A stretch of DNA of 64,000 bases, taken from the NCBI RefSeq assembly GCF_014697355.1, contig NZ_JACJRQ010000028.1:1-64000 (forward strand), read 5' to 3'. A program made the translations under genes and the position numbers. Under the pieces are notes generated by a model. The model made no database searches, had not been told where the DNA came from, and saw only the letters and a list, made by a program, of their open reading frames with translations. The DNA is from Nostoc calcicola FACHB-3891 (GTDB taxonomy: Bacteria > Cyanobacteriota > Cyanobacteriia > Cyanobacteriales > Nostocaceae). Position 1 is the first letter of the stretch, and the number at the start of each line of letters is the position of its first letter. Below, one piece after another: positions 25,953 through 35,197 of the stretch.

Positions 25953-27443
25953 ATGCTTAAAAAATTATTTTCATTCAGCGATCGCTATCGCATCTTACAT
26001 CAGACTTGGTTTGCTTTTTTTCTCACCTTTGTCTGTTGGTTTAATTTTGCTCCCTTCGCTACAACCATTGGCAAGCAACTACATTTAGCGCCTGAACAAA
26101 TCAAAACTTTGGCCATCTGTAACCTTGCTTTGACAATTCCGGCGCGGTTAATTATTGGGATGCTTCTCGATCGTTTTGGCCCCAGAATTACCTATTCAAT
26201 GCTGCTGATGTTTGCGGCTGTTCCTTGTTTGGCGACAGCGCTAGCGCAAGATTTTCATCAATTAGTCATTAGTCGTTTACTGATGGGAATTGTTGGTTCT
26301 GGGTTTGTTGTCGGTATCCGCATGGTGGCGGAATGGTTCCAGCCCAAGGAGATGGGAAGTGCCCAAGGTATTTACGGCGGTTGGGGGAACTTTGGGGCTT
26401 TTGGTGCCGAGTTTGCCTTGCCGATAATTGCAGTTTCTACAAGCTTCTTGGCTGGTGGGGCTTCTAATTGGCGATTAGCGATCGCTTTTACAGGAATCGT
26501 TACAGCCATCTATGGCGTAATTTATTACAACAGCGTCCAAGATACGCCCCCAGGTAAAGTCTATAAGAAACCTAAGAAAAATGGAGCTTTAGAAGTAACC
26601 AGCATTAAAAGCTTCTGGGCAATGATTGTCTCGAATTTTGGTTTGATTTTCGCCTTAGGTTTATTAGCTTGGCGCTTAGAACAAAAGAATATTCACTTCT
26701 TAACTTTGAGCCAAATGTATCTTGCTTGGATATTATTAGCAGGATTATTTATTTACCAAAGTTACAGAGCTTGGCAGGTAAATCGGGAACTTTTAATTGG
26801 TAAGAAAACTTACGCACCAGCGGAACGCTTTCAATTTGGTCAAGTAGCTTTACTCGAATTTACTTACGTAACTAACTTTGGTTCCGAACTTGCTGCCGTT
26901 TCCATGCTGCCGGCATTTTTTGAAAAAACCTTTGCTTTAGAACATGTTATAGCTGGGATGATTGCTGCAACTTATCCCTTTCTAAATTTAGTTTCTCGTC
27001 CCAGCGGTGGCTTAATTTCTGATAAATTTGGTTCGCGGAAGTGGACAATGACAATTATCAGTGCAGGAATTGGTATTGGCTATTTAATGACGCATTTTAT
27101 TAATAGTAACTGGCCGATTCCGCTGGCGATCGCAGTTACAATGTTTGCCGCTTACTTTGCCCAAGCTGGCTGCGGTGCAACCTACAGCATCGTACCCCTA
27201 ATTAAAAAAGAAGCCACCGGACAAATTGCCGGAAACGTCGGAGCCTACGGTAATTTTGGCGGCGTAGTTTACCTGACAATTTTTAGCTTAACCGACGCTC
27301 CCACACTATTTAGCACAATGGGTTTAGCCGCCATAATTTGCGCCTTTATGTGTGCCTTCTTCCTCAAAGAACCGAAAAACTCCTTCGCTGCTGAAAGTGA
27401 ACCATCAGAAACTCCAACAACTATTTTGTTAACCGAAGAATAA
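25953..27443 (+). CDS. nrtP: Nitrate/nitrite permease of the major facilitator superfamily
   Basis: The ATG at 25953 is preferred because MLKKLFSFSDRYRIL matches a normal N-terminus; the frame upstream lies in repeat DNA. The 496-residue protein has twelve predicted membrane helices and the nitrate/nitrite porter signatures: FAPFATTIGKQL in helix 1, LDRFGPR in the first loop, GGWGNFGAFGAEFALP in helix 5 and IAGNVGAYGNFGGVVYL in helix 11. It carries nitrate and nitrite into the cell. It replaces the ABC transporter NrtABCD found in Anabaena sp. PCC 7120; Nostoc punctiforme and marine strains use NrtP. It lies between nirA and narB on the same strand. Confidence 0.95.
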   Translation: MLKKLFSFSDRYRILHQTWFAFFLTFVCWFNFAPFATTIGKQLHLAPEQIKTLAICNLALTIPARLIIGMLLDRFGPRITYSMLLMFAAVPCLATALAQDFHQLVISRLLMGIVGSGFVVGIRMVAEWFQPKEMGSAQGIYGGWGNFGAFGAEFALPIIAVSTSFLAGGASNWRLAIAFTGIVTAIYGVIYYNSVQDTPPGKVYKKPKKNGALEVTSIKSFWAMIVSNFGLIFALGLLAWRLEQKNIHFLTLSQMYLAWILLAGLFIYQSYRAWQVNRELLIGKKTYAPAERFQFGQVALLEFTYVTNFGSELAAVSMLPAFFEKTFALEHVIAGMIAATYPFLNLVSRPSGGLISDKFGSRKWTMTIISAGIGIGYLMTHFINSNWPIPLAIAVTMFAAYFAQAGCGATYSIVPLIKKEATGQIAGNVGAYGNFGGVVYLTIFSLTDAPTLFSTMGLAAIICAFMCAFFLKEPKNSFAAESEPSETPTTILLTEE

Positions 27444-27765
27444 TCAAGATCGCGCAGAGTCGCAGAAGCGCAGAAAGGAAGAATCGCAATTTTCAATTAA
27501 TATCTTTCTTCATCTCTTCTGGAGCGACTAGAGTGAAAATTATCAATTGAAGAAGAATTCAGAAGTCAGAGTTCAGGAGTCATAATACAGAATACCCAAC
27601 TGAATTCTGACTCTTGAATTCTGAATTATGTTCGATCAAATCGCAATCTTTAGGCATTGAATCTGATATCAAACTCTAATAATTAGTATTTTTCATAAAT
27701 TCACCGAACAGCTTTTTAATTAAAACTTTTAATCCAAAATTCAAAATCTAAAATCCAACATTGAT
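27444..27765. repeat. nrtP-narB spacer with GAATTC-type inverted repeat
   Basis: GAATTCAGAAGTCAGAGTTC (from about 27555) is mirrored by AATTCTGACTCTTGAATTC (to about 27628), forming a long imperfect hairpin in the operon spacer. The same motif family occurs at 36815-36985. This stem could pause or partly terminate transcription before narB. No gene is seen in the spacer. Confidence 0.5.
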
Positions 27766-30006
27766 ATGAGTGAATTTACCAAAACCCTCTGTCCTTACTG
27801 CGGTGTCGGTTGTGGACTAGAAGTTTCACCCCCAGCCCAACTTGGCAAAGCAACCAATCGAGATAACCAAGGAAATCCAATTTGGCGAGTACGAGGCGAT
27901 AAAGCCCATCCATCCAGTCAGGGTATGGTTTGCGTCAAAGGCGCAACCATCGCCGAATCTTTAGATAAAAATAGATTACATTACCCAATGGTGCGAGACT
28001 CGTTAAATCAAGAGTTTCGGCGTGTTAATTGGGATGAAGCTTTCAATCTCATCACCCAACGCATTCAAACCGTGCGTTTAACTCAAGGGCCAGAAGCTAT
28101 ATGTATGTATGGTTCTGGTCAGTTTCAAACCGAGGATTATTACATAGCCCAGAAATTCATGAAAGGGTGTTTGGGTAGCAATAATTTTGATGCAAACTCC
28201 CGTTTATGTATGTCTAGCGCTGTGGCTGGATACATTCAAAGCTTTGGCTCAGATGGCCCTCCTTGCTGTTACGAAGACTTGGAGTTAACCGACTGTGCAT
28301 TTTTAATTGGCACTAATGCCGCTGAATGTCACCCGATCGCTTTCAACCGATTGGCGAAATATCACAAAAAGAACCACAAAGTCAAAATGATTGTGGTCGA
28401 TCCCCGTCGCACACCAACGGCAGAAGCCGCTGATTTGCATTTAGCCATTCGTCCCGGTACGGATATCGATTTGTTAAACGGCATCGCTCATTTATTGATG
28501 CGCTGGAACTACGTTGACACCATGTTCATGGACGACTGTACCAGCAATTTTCCGGCCTACGCCGAGGTAATTCGCCATTATCCGCCAGAAGTCGTAGCTC
28601 GTGAATGTGGGATTAGTATTGAAGATTTAGAAACAGCAGCCCGGTATTGGGGTCAATCACAGCGGGTATTGTCGTTGTGGTCGATGGGTATCAACCAATC
28701 CTCCGAAGGAACGGCTAAGGTGAGAACCATCATCAACCTACATCTGATGACCGGACAAATTGGCAAACCTGGAGCTGGTCCTTTTTCTCTCACCGGTCAG
28801 CCAAACGCGATGGGAGGACGGGAAGCCGGGGGTTTGGCGCATTTATTGCCAGGTTATCGGGTGGTAAAAAATCCCCAGCACCGTGCAGAAGTTGAGGAAT
28901 TTTGGGGACTTAAGCCAGGACAAATTTCGCCCCATCCGGGTTTGAGTGCTTGGGAAATGATTACTGGGCTGGAAAATAATGCTGTGGGGTTACTGTGGAT
29001 TGCTGCTACTAATCCGGCTGTGAGTATGCCAGATTTAGAACGGACAAAAAAGGCGTTGTTGCGATCGCCTTTTACCATTTACCAAGACGCTTATGATCCC
29101 ACAGAAACCTCTGCCTATGCCCACGTTCTGCTACCGGCAGCCCAGTGGGGCGAAAAAACTGGCGTGATGACCAACTCGGAACGCGTGGTTACTCTATGTC
29201 AAGCCTTCCGCCAACCGCCAAAAGAAGCCAAAGCAGATTGGGAAATTTTTGCTGAAGTTGGACGCAGACTCGGTTTTAGCAAAGAATTTGCCTTTACTAA
29301 CTCGGCTGAAGTTTACGCTGAGTTTACCCAACTAACTAAAAATCGCCCCTGCGATATGACGGGTATCAGTCACGCCCAATTACAAGCACAAGGCCCGACT
29401 CAATGGCCTCACCCAGAAAAAAGTTATGAGTTAAGAGTTAAGAGTGATGAATTAGAATCTTCAACTCCTAACTCCTCACTCCTAACTCCTAACTCCAAAA
29501 GACTCTACACCAATCTCCGCTTCCACACCCCTGACGGACGCGCTCGATTTGGGGCATATTACTCTAAGGGATTGGCAGAACCACCAAATCCTGATTATCC
29601 TTTTGTATTAACTACTGGACGAGTTTACGGCCATTGGCACACCCAGACGCGCACCGGGCGCATTGAAAAAATTTGCAAAATGCATCCCGAACCGTTTATC
29701 GAAATTCATCCCCGTGATGCTGCTCGGCTAAGTATTGTAGATAATCAATGTGTAGAAGTGCGATCGCGTCGCGGTCAAGCTAAATTTCCTGCTAAAGTAA
29801 CAAAGGCGATCGCACCTGGTACGGTTTTTGTCCCCATGCACTGGGGTTCACTCTGGGCAGATAATGCCGAAGCTAACGCCCTCACCCATCCAGAATCTTG
29901 CCCCGATTCCCTACAACCAGAATTAAAAGCCTGTGCGGTGCAGTTGATACCAATTTCTCTGGAAGTTACAGTCAAAAACTATCAACTCCAATCTTCACAA
30001 TGGTAA
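27766..30006 (+). CDS. narB: Ferredoxin-dependent assimilatory nitrate reductase
   Basis: A 746-residue molybdopterin oxidoreductase that reduces nitrate to nitrite. An N-terminal [4Fe-4S] site is formed by CPYCGVGC and GMVCVKG (residues of about 8-65). The Mo-bisMGD domains follow (DANSRLCMSSAVAGY with the likely Mo-ligand Cys, GTNAAECHPIAFNR, VDPRRTPTAEAAD), and the C-terminal dinucleotide-binding domain starts near residue 585 (TGRVYGHWHTQTRTGR). Residues of about 553-577 are an insertion encoded by an AGTTAAG/ACTCCTA short-repeat tract and are not expected in the family. They lie in a linker between domains, so the enzyme may tolerate them. Third gene of the nirA operon; a terminator follows at 30212. 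Confidence 0.95.
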   Translation: MSEFTKTLCPYCGVGCGLEVSPPAQLGKATNRDNQGNPIWRVRGDKAHPSSQGMVCVKGATIAESLDKNRLHYPMVRDSLNQEFRRVNWDEAFNLITQRIQTVRLTQGPEAICMYGSGQFQTEDYYIAQKFMKGCLGSNNFDANSRLCMSSAVAGYIQSFGSDGPPCCYEDLELTDCAFLIGTNAAECHPIAFNRLAKYHKKNHKVKMIVVDPRRTPTAEAADLHLAIRPGTDIDLLNGIAHLLMRWNYVDTMFMDDCTSNFPAYAEVIRHYPPEVVARECGISIEDLETAARYWGQSQRVLSLWSMGINQSSEGTAKVRTIINLHLMTGQIGKPGAGPFSLTGQPNAMGGREAGGLAHLLPGYRVVKNPQHRAEVEEFWGLKPGQISPHPGLSAWEMITGLENNAVGLLWIAATNPAVSMPDLERTKKALLRSPFTIYQDAYDPTETSAYAHVLLPAAQWGEKTGVMTNSERVVTLCQAFRQPPKEAKADWEIFAEVGRRLGFSKEFAFTNSAEVYAEFTQLTKNRPCDMTGISHAQLQAQGPTQWPHPEKSYELRVKSDELESSTPNSSLLTPNSKRLYTNLRFHTPDGRARFGAYYSKGLAEPPNPDYPFVLTTGRVYGHWHTQTRTGRIEKICKMHPEPFIEIHPRDAARLSIVDNQCVEVRSRRGQAKFPAKVTKAIAPGTVFVPMHWGSLWADNAEANALTHPESCPDSLQPELKACAVQLIPISLEVTVKNYQLQSSQW
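29422..29497. repeat. Short-repeat insertion inside narB
   Basis: The sequence from AGTTATGAGTTAAGAGTTAA through ACTCCTAACTCCTCACTCCT to ACTCC is the same GAGTTAG/CTAACTC repeat seen in intergenic DNA at 34160-34185, 42790-42835 and 50085-50135. It has an inverted-repeat layout. Here it adds about 25 codons in frame without a stop. Confidence 0.8.
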
Positions 30007-30283
30007 GCTGCTAAGTATAACTATTCACAACTAATTACCAATCAGCAATAGGTAATTTAGTCAATAGTCAGTAGTAAATAGTTATTATAATTTTTTCTAT
30101 CTCTCAACTTTTGACTGTTACCAATTACCATATCTAAAGAGGTAAAATTTTTAGCAACAAGAAGTTTTACTAGCCCCAATTTTAATCTGGGAAAGAAAAA
30201 ATAGGTAAAAAACTTACCAAATATCGGTAAGTCGTCTTTTTTAATCCTTTAGATTTATCTATGGGATTTTATTTTAGAATCGG
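30007..30283. terminator. narB terminator region
   Basis: ACTTACC (30212-30218) pairs with GGTAAGT (30226-30232), followed by CGTCTTTTTTAA. This intrinsic terminator ends the nirA operon. The remainder of the spacer has no gene. Confidence 0.65.
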
Positions 30284-30742
30284 GTGCAAGAGATGAAAAG
30301 GCTACTGAAACTAATTTTAGGAATTACCAAAGACCAGAACTTCATGCACATGATTGAAAATATAGAAGTCCTGGTTTCTAAAGTCTTATCTATTTTAATG
30401 GTAGTTGTCATTTTAGTGGCGATCGCCGATTTAGGAGTCTTTTTATTTAAAGAATTATTTACGATACCTTATGGTAAATTTAACACAACTTTGTATAAAA
30501 TATTTGGTTTATTTTTGAATATTTTAATTGCTTTAGAAATCTTAGAAAATATCACAGGTTATTTGCGAAAACACGTTATTCAGGTGGAATTAGTTATTGT
30601 CACTTCTTTAATTGCTGTTGCTAGAAAAATTATTATTCTTGATTTAGAAAAAGTACCAGGTATTGATATAATCGGTCTAGGGATTGCTATTCTTGCCCTG
30701 TCAATTAGTTATTTAATCATTCGTTCCAGTAACTCCAGATAA
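30284..30742 (+). CDS. PsiE-like phosphate-starvation-inducible membrane protein
   Basis: A 152-residue membrane protein with four hydrophobic helices (about residues 30-60, 72-100, 105-125 and 128-147). The conserved ILIALEILENITGYL followed by VELVIVTSLIAVARKIII is characteristic of the PsiE family. Its function is unknown; the family was named from an Escherichia coli gene induced by phosphate starvation. Start could be GTG 30284 or ATG 30293; neither has a clear ribosome binding site. It sits between narB and narM but behind a terminator, so a link with nitrate use is only positional. Confidence 0.8.
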   Translation: MQEMKRLLKLILGITKDQNFMHMIENIEVLVSKVLSILMVVVILVAIADLGVFLFKELFTIPYGKFNTTLYKIFGLFLNILIALEILENITGYLRKHVIQVELVIVTSLIAVARKIIILDLEKVPGIDIIGLGIAILALSISYLIIRSSNSR

Positions 30743-30891
30743 AAGCGTTAAATAAGAGACGTAACACCTTTTTGGGCATTTCAAAAAATATTTTTACACT
30801 CCCTATTCCCTACTCCCTACTCCCCACCCTCACCCTAAAATTCTAGCTTAGCCAATTAATATCATAATGAGCTAATTTTCAATACTTTCTT

Positions 30892-31344
30892 ATGGCAGAT
30901 TTCTTTCAATTTGAAGCAGATTTTGTTCATTCGCTGCGTTGTATTCCTATGCAGGTGCGTTGCAAATTAGATACCTGTGGCATCAAGCTAAAATTGTCTG
31001 ATTGGAATCAAATGACTACAGCAGAGCGTCAAGCTTTAGTCGAATTGCCTTGCACTACAGAAACCGAAATTCAGTCTTACCGCGAATATATCCAACAGTT
31101 GATTCTACAACGCACAGGCACAGTAGCTGCCAAATTGCCCATAGAACCTCATCCTGCGTGGCTCGACTCTGGCACTATACCACCCAGCGTCCAAGAAAAA
31201 GCTCAAGAAATAGGAGTAGTCCTGACACAGCCAAAATGGGCAGCTTTAACACCATTACAGCGTTTTGCCTTGATTAAACTTAGTCGCCCAGGGCATGAAA
31301 ACAAAAACTTTCCCAGAGCGATCGCAGAATTTCATCTGCTTTAA
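30892..31344 (+). CDS. narM: Nitrate reductase associated protein NarM
   Basis: This 150-residue soluble protein matches the nitrate reductase-associated family in length and in the blocks FQFEADFVHSLRCIPM, DTCGIKLKLSDWN, ELPCTTETEIQSYREY and PLQRFALIKLSRPGHENKNF. In cyanobacteria NarM is required for active NarB and is thought to help its maturation, probably at cofactor insertion. It lies on the same strand 0.9 kb beyond narB, as part of the nitrate island but transcribed separately judging by the terminator between them. Two conserved Cys residues (C17 and C29 region) could bind a metal or form a contact; that is speculation. Confidence 0.93.
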   Translation: MADFFQFEADFVHSLRCIPMQVRCKLDTCGIKLKLSDWNQMTTAERQALVELPCTTETEIQSYREYIQQLILQRTGTVAAKLPIEPHPAWLDSGTIPPSVQEKAQEIGVVLTQPKWAALTPLQRFALIKLSRPGHENKNFPRAIAEFHLL

Positions 31345-31669
31345 TTAAGCTAAGTTGCTAGTTATATAGGTAACAGGCAATAGTTTCTCTTGTCCTTTCT
31401 CAGAAAATCCCTTACCTTTTTCTAACTAGGAAACAACATACAACGACACGTTAAACTTTGTTAACTCGCAGCCATCAAATGGTGCATTACGGCACAGTTA
31501 ATGCTGTAATATATCGATAAATTCGCGTATAAGCGCATCATTTGAGGTGTGTCTAAATTGCAGATTTTGACGTTAAGACTGTGATTTGTCAATTGTCCAA
31601 AGCAAATGACCAATGACCAATGACCAATGACCAATGACAAATAACTAATATACAGAGGATAGTGAAAAC
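31345..31669. other. Spacer with AATGACC heptamer array
   Basis: There is no gene. A run of AATGACC/AATGACA heptamers occupies about 31604-31640 just upstream of the DJ-1-like gene. AGAGGATAG before the ATG at 31670 is a plausible ribosome binding site. Confidence 0.5.
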
Positions 31670-32272
31670 ATGGCTGCAAAAAAACTTTTGATGCTCGTTG
31701 GCGACTATGTAGAAGACTATGAAGTAATGATTCCTTTCCAGGCGTTGCAAATGGTGGGGCACACTGTTCATGCAGTTTGTCCCAATAAAAAAGCTGGCGA
31801 CAAGGTGCGGACGGCAGTTCACGACTTTGAAGGAGACCAGACTTACAGCGAAAAACCCGGTCACAATTTCACTTTAAATGCTACCTTTGCAGAAGTAAAA
31901 GCCGAAACCTACGATGCCCTAGTAATTCCTGGAGGGCGGGCACCAGAATATATCCGCCTGAATCAACAGGTGTTAGAAATTACCCGTCACTTTGCTCAAA
32001 CAAATAAACCAATCGCTGCTATCTGTCACGGCTTGCAATTATTGGCAGCAGCCGATGTATTACAAGGCAAAAGATGTACTGCCTACCCTGCTTGTAGCCC
32101 AGATGTCAAGAGTGCTGGAGGTATCTATGTTGATATCCCTGTTGATGAAGCCATCGTTGACGGTAACTTGGTGACAGCACCAGCTTGGCCAGCTCATCCC
32201 CGTTGGCTGGCAGAATTCCTCACAGTACTTGGAACAAAAATTGAACACCCAGAACTGGCTAGAGTTATTTAA
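31670..32272 (+). CDS. DJ-1/PfpI family protein
   Basis: A 200-residue single-domain protein of the class I glutamine amidotransferase-like fold. The nucleophile elbow AAICHGLQ places the reactive Cys at about residue 119, and LVIPGGRAPEYIR and the early acidic DYVEDYEVM complete the PfpI-type site. Members include proteases, chaperones and glyoxalase/deglycase-type enzymes, so the exact activity is open; a role in repair of damaged proteins or in stress response is common. There is no signal peptide. It is monocistronic. Confidence 0.88.
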   Translation: MAAKKLLMLVGDYVEDYEVMIPFQALQMVGHTVHAVCPNKKAGDKVRTAVHDFEGDQTYSEKPGHNFTLNATFAEVKAETYDALVIPGGRAPEYIRLNQQVLEITRHFAQTNKPIAAICHGLQLLAAADVLQGKRCTAYPACSPDVKSAGGIYVDIPVDEAIVDGNLVTAPAWPAHPRWLAEFLTVLGTKIEHPELARVI

Positions 32273-32735
32273 ACAGAAGATAGCAAAAATCTTTTAGTTC
32301 AATCTCCAAGGCAGTTTATTTTACTATTCCGTACTCCCGATACCAAAACAGCTTAGTCAATCATTAAGTGGCAAAAATAACTCGCAATAGACAGCTGGCG
32401 ATTATATATTTTTTTAATGAAACTAAATGCAGTAAAAAGTACTGTTTTAAGACATTGCGGTGAGTTTGATTTGCAGCTAGGATCTCAAGAGTAGATAACC
32501 TATAGAATCTGAATTGATGTGCCTAATAACCCAGGTTTATGAGAAACTCTCAGTGGATGAAATACTTATTAACATTAGATAAATGAAAAAAGTTGAAATT
32601 TTGCATCAATAAATTTAAATTTCTTAGCAGGAAGTGAAGCTATAGTGGATTTAGCAATGCTGCTATTGATGTGGCTAAGGTTAGTCCTGCTGCCCAATTA
32701 TTTTAAGAATTAGTTTAGAAACGCACTCTAACTCA
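32273..32735. other. Spacer without recognisable gene
   Basis: AT-rich sequence with no conserved-looking reading frame and no clear repeat. It presumably contains the promoter of the FHA-PrsW gene. Confidence 0.5.
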
Positions 32736-34118
32736 ATGACAGGCAAAAACGCAAGACATAATGCATTTCTGCGGCTAGTGTCTGGTAATGGAGCAACTTC
32801 GGGATCGGAATCTCGCTTCTCCCTACCCCCCAGTAAAGAGATAGTAATTGGACGCGACCCCAGCTGCCAAGTTGTCTTGGATGCCATGACGTACCGAATG
32901 GTATCTCGTCGTCATGCGGTGGTTCGTCCCCTGTCTTTATCTCCAGATAGCAAATTTAGCTGGGTGCTTTGCGATTTGAATAGTGCTAATGGCACTTATT
33001 TGAATGGACAACGCTTGTATGAATGTCAAGAATTGCACCCAGGCGATCGCATTTCTCTAGGTTCTGATGGACCGCAATACGTTTTTGAGTACGAGTTGAC
33101 CTCCCAAGCCCCAGCGACGACTGTAAACCAACTGACACCGCTACCGTCAGCAACCAACTACCACAACCACACCCAATTAAAGCAGCCCGATTCTGTTAGC
33201 TTCACTCAGCTTTTTCCGATTATTTCCACTGGTAAAGATTTAACTCGTAAAGCTTATCTCGTACCAGGAATACTGACCGTAATCTTTGTAGTGCTGATGT
33301 TTGCTACAGTCGGTCGTCCCCAAGCGAATCAAGTAATCGTCGCAACTTACATCGCCTTCGCTGCCTATTATTTTGTTTACCAACTGTGCGGTAAACAAAA
33401 GCCGTGGTGGGTGCTAATGGCTACGGCAATGGGTACGACTTTGATTTTACTCAGCCCGCTGTTGGATTTATTTATCTTCGTGTTTCGCGGCATCCTACCT
33501 GGAAACTTGCCCTCCCCCCAAGAATCTACCACCTTCACAGAGTTACTGGTGCGGATGTTTTTTGGTGCTGGGTTGATGGAAGAATTACTGAAAGCATTGC
33601 CTGTACTTGGAGCATTTGCCATCGGTAGAATATTGTCTTCACCTTGGCGAGAACGCATCGGTGTTTGGGAACCTCTAGATGGTATTCTCCTGGGAACAGC
33701 TTCTGCTGTGGGGTTCACTTTATTGGAAACTCTTGGTCAATATGTGCCGGATATCACTCAAAATGTCACACAACAGGTGGGTATCGGCGCTGCTGGTCAA
33801 CTGGCGGGTTTACAACTGCTAATTCCGCGAATTTTAGGCTCTGTGGCTGGACACATGGCTTATAGTGGCTATTTGGGATACTTTATCGGTTTGGCTGTCC
33901 TCAAACCGAGTAGAAGCTGGCAAATTCTTTCTATTGGTTATCTGAGTGCCTCTGCACTCCACGCTCTCTGGAATGCTACCGGATCGATTAATGCCTTGCT
34001 TTTAGTAGTTGTTGGTGTGTTATCTTACGCCTTTTTGATGGCGGCAATTCTCAAGGCACGGGCGCTTTCACCGACGCGATCGCAAAATTTTGCAACCAGA
34101 TTTCTTGGTCCTAAATAA
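32736..34118 (+). CDS. FHA domain fused to a PrsW-type intramembrane metalloprotease
   Basis: A 460-residue protein. The N-terminal FHA domain (about residues 28-112) has the phosphothreonine-reading residues in VIGRDPSCQVVLD, VSRRHAVVRP and LNSANGTYLNGQRL. After a linker comes a membrane domain from about residue 170 with eight or so helices and the PrsW motifs MEELLKALPV, GFTLLETLGQ, AGHMAYSGYLGYF and SALHALWNATG, which supply the Glu and His residues of the metal site. PrsW-type proteases cut membrane proteins within or near the membrane, classically an anti-sigma factor. Here the FHA domain suggests that recruitment or cutting depends on threonine phosphorylation. It is convergent with a set of genes encoding FHA, CHAT and PP2C proteins. 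Confidence 0.88.
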   Translation: MTGKNARHNAFLRLVSGNGATSGSESRFSLPPSKEIVIGRDPSCQVVLDAMTYRMVSRRHAVVRPLSLSPDSKFSWVLCDLNSANGTYLNGQRLYECQELHPGDRISLGSDGPQYVFEYELTSQAPATTVNQLTPLPSATNYHNHTQLKQPDSVSFTQLFPIISTGKDLTRKAYLVPGILTVIFVVLMFATVGRPQANQVIVATYIAFAAYYFVYQLCGKQKPWWVLMATAMGTTLILLSPLLDLFIFVFRGILPGNLPSPQESTTFTELLVRMFFGAGLMEELLKALPVLGAFAIGRILSSPWRERIGVWEPLDGILLGTASAVGFTLLETLGQYVPDITQNVTQQVGIGAAGQLAGLQLLIPRILGSVAGHMAYSGYLGYFIGLAVLKPSRSWQILSIGYLSASALHALWNATGSINALLLVVVGVLSYAFLMAAILKARALSPTRSQNFATRFLGPK

Positions 34119-34403
34119 GAGATGAGGGGGATGAGGGGGATGAGAGGACAAGGAGAATAACTCCTAACTCCTAACTCCTAACTCGGCACTCAAAACTGTT
34201 TCGCCAAATTCCTAATGACTATCAGAAATATATGTCTTGGGATAGATGGTCTGATTGTTAGATTACCCTATTCTTAGTCTACCGTAGTGTTGTTGTACTC
34301 AAAAACTAAGAGCAAGTAATGTTTAAAAGGCAGCACAATACTAGCAAGTAAATCTACTTGTCTCGAAAGTTAAATTATTCAAAAAATAAATGGCAGAATC
34401 AAA
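34119..34403. repeat. Short repeats after FHA-PrsW gene
   Basis: Three GAGGGGGAT units (34121-34146) and CTCCTAA heptamers (34160-34185) lie between convergent genes. There is no gene. Confidence 0.55.
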
Positions 34404-35051
34404 TTACGGTTCGGACTGGTATTTATTGAGTTGAGTCAAAGCATAGTAAGCGATCGCCAGAATAACCTTCGCTTGCTCTATTTCTGACAAATTTGTCCAT
34501 TCCCTATCGTTAAGGCTAGTCATGGTAGATTCAGGGTTATGTGATTCGCTACCTCGCATAGCATAAGCAAAAGGACGAGCTAAGACTAAAAGATCCTCTT
34601 CTCCCCAATTTGGTAGTATTGTCTGAACGCACTCAACTAGTTGCTCGCCCCTTAATTGATGATGGGAAAATATTTCAGCAGCTTTGGTGGCGATGGCGTT
34701 GAGTAGAGTTTGGGGAACGCAAGTACAAAAAGTAGCGCGTAAAGTTTCTTGCAGATTAACTACTACTGACTGTTGGGGATTGTGATTTTCGCTTTCACTA
34801 AAGGGGATACCAGACCAAAGTGTGTCTAAATGGCTGTAAAAATCTTGCGATCGCTTTGTCAGATCTTCATCTATTAAATTTTCGAGCTCGAATTGTTGCT
34901 CTAGTTCTTGAAAATAAGCTTCTGACTCTTCATCAGCCGGATTCCAAGGATAGGTAGCATCGTCTGGTTCTAGTAAAGCTTCTAACAACTCTAAATCTAC
35001 TTGAGACTGCAAAGAAGAGAAAGTGTCTGAGCCGTTAATTTTATTAGTCAT
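34404..35051 (-). CDS. Unknown acidic protein in the FHA/CHAT/PP2C group
   Basis: A 215-residue soluble, acidic protein that I do not recognise. The N-terminal 70 residues are rich in Glu and Asp; the C-terminal half is helical, with ATFCTCVPQTLLNAIATKAAE, LVECVQTILPNWGEEDLLVLAR and QAKVILAIAYYALTQLNKY. There is no signal peptide, membrane segment or catalytic motif. It follows the CHAT-FHA gene on the same strand after 146 bp and may be co-transcribed. Because it is the only unrecognised member of the group, it could be a substrate, adaptor or inhibitor for the CHAT protein; this is inference from position only. Confidence 0.65.
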   Translation of the reverse strand: MTNKINGSDTFSSLQSQVDLELLEALLEPDDATYPWNPADEESEAYFQELEQQFELENLIDEDLTKRSQDFYSHLDTLWSGIPFSESENHNPQQSVVVNLQETLRATFCTCVPQTLLNAIATKAAEIFSHHQLRGEQLVECVQTILPNWGEEDLLVLARPFAYAMRGSESHNPESTMTSLNDREWTNLSEIEQAKVILAIAYYALTQLNKYQSEP

Positions 35052-35197
35052 TTTTTTTGCCTCACGATTATTTAGTGGTACTGACAGCTACAATCGCCGA
35101 GAAGAGATTTCCGCAAAAAAGTTGATTTTTTCTCTTCGTAAAAACAGATTTTTAAAATTGATACTCAAGACCAAAATTGATTTCTGCAATAGCTGTA

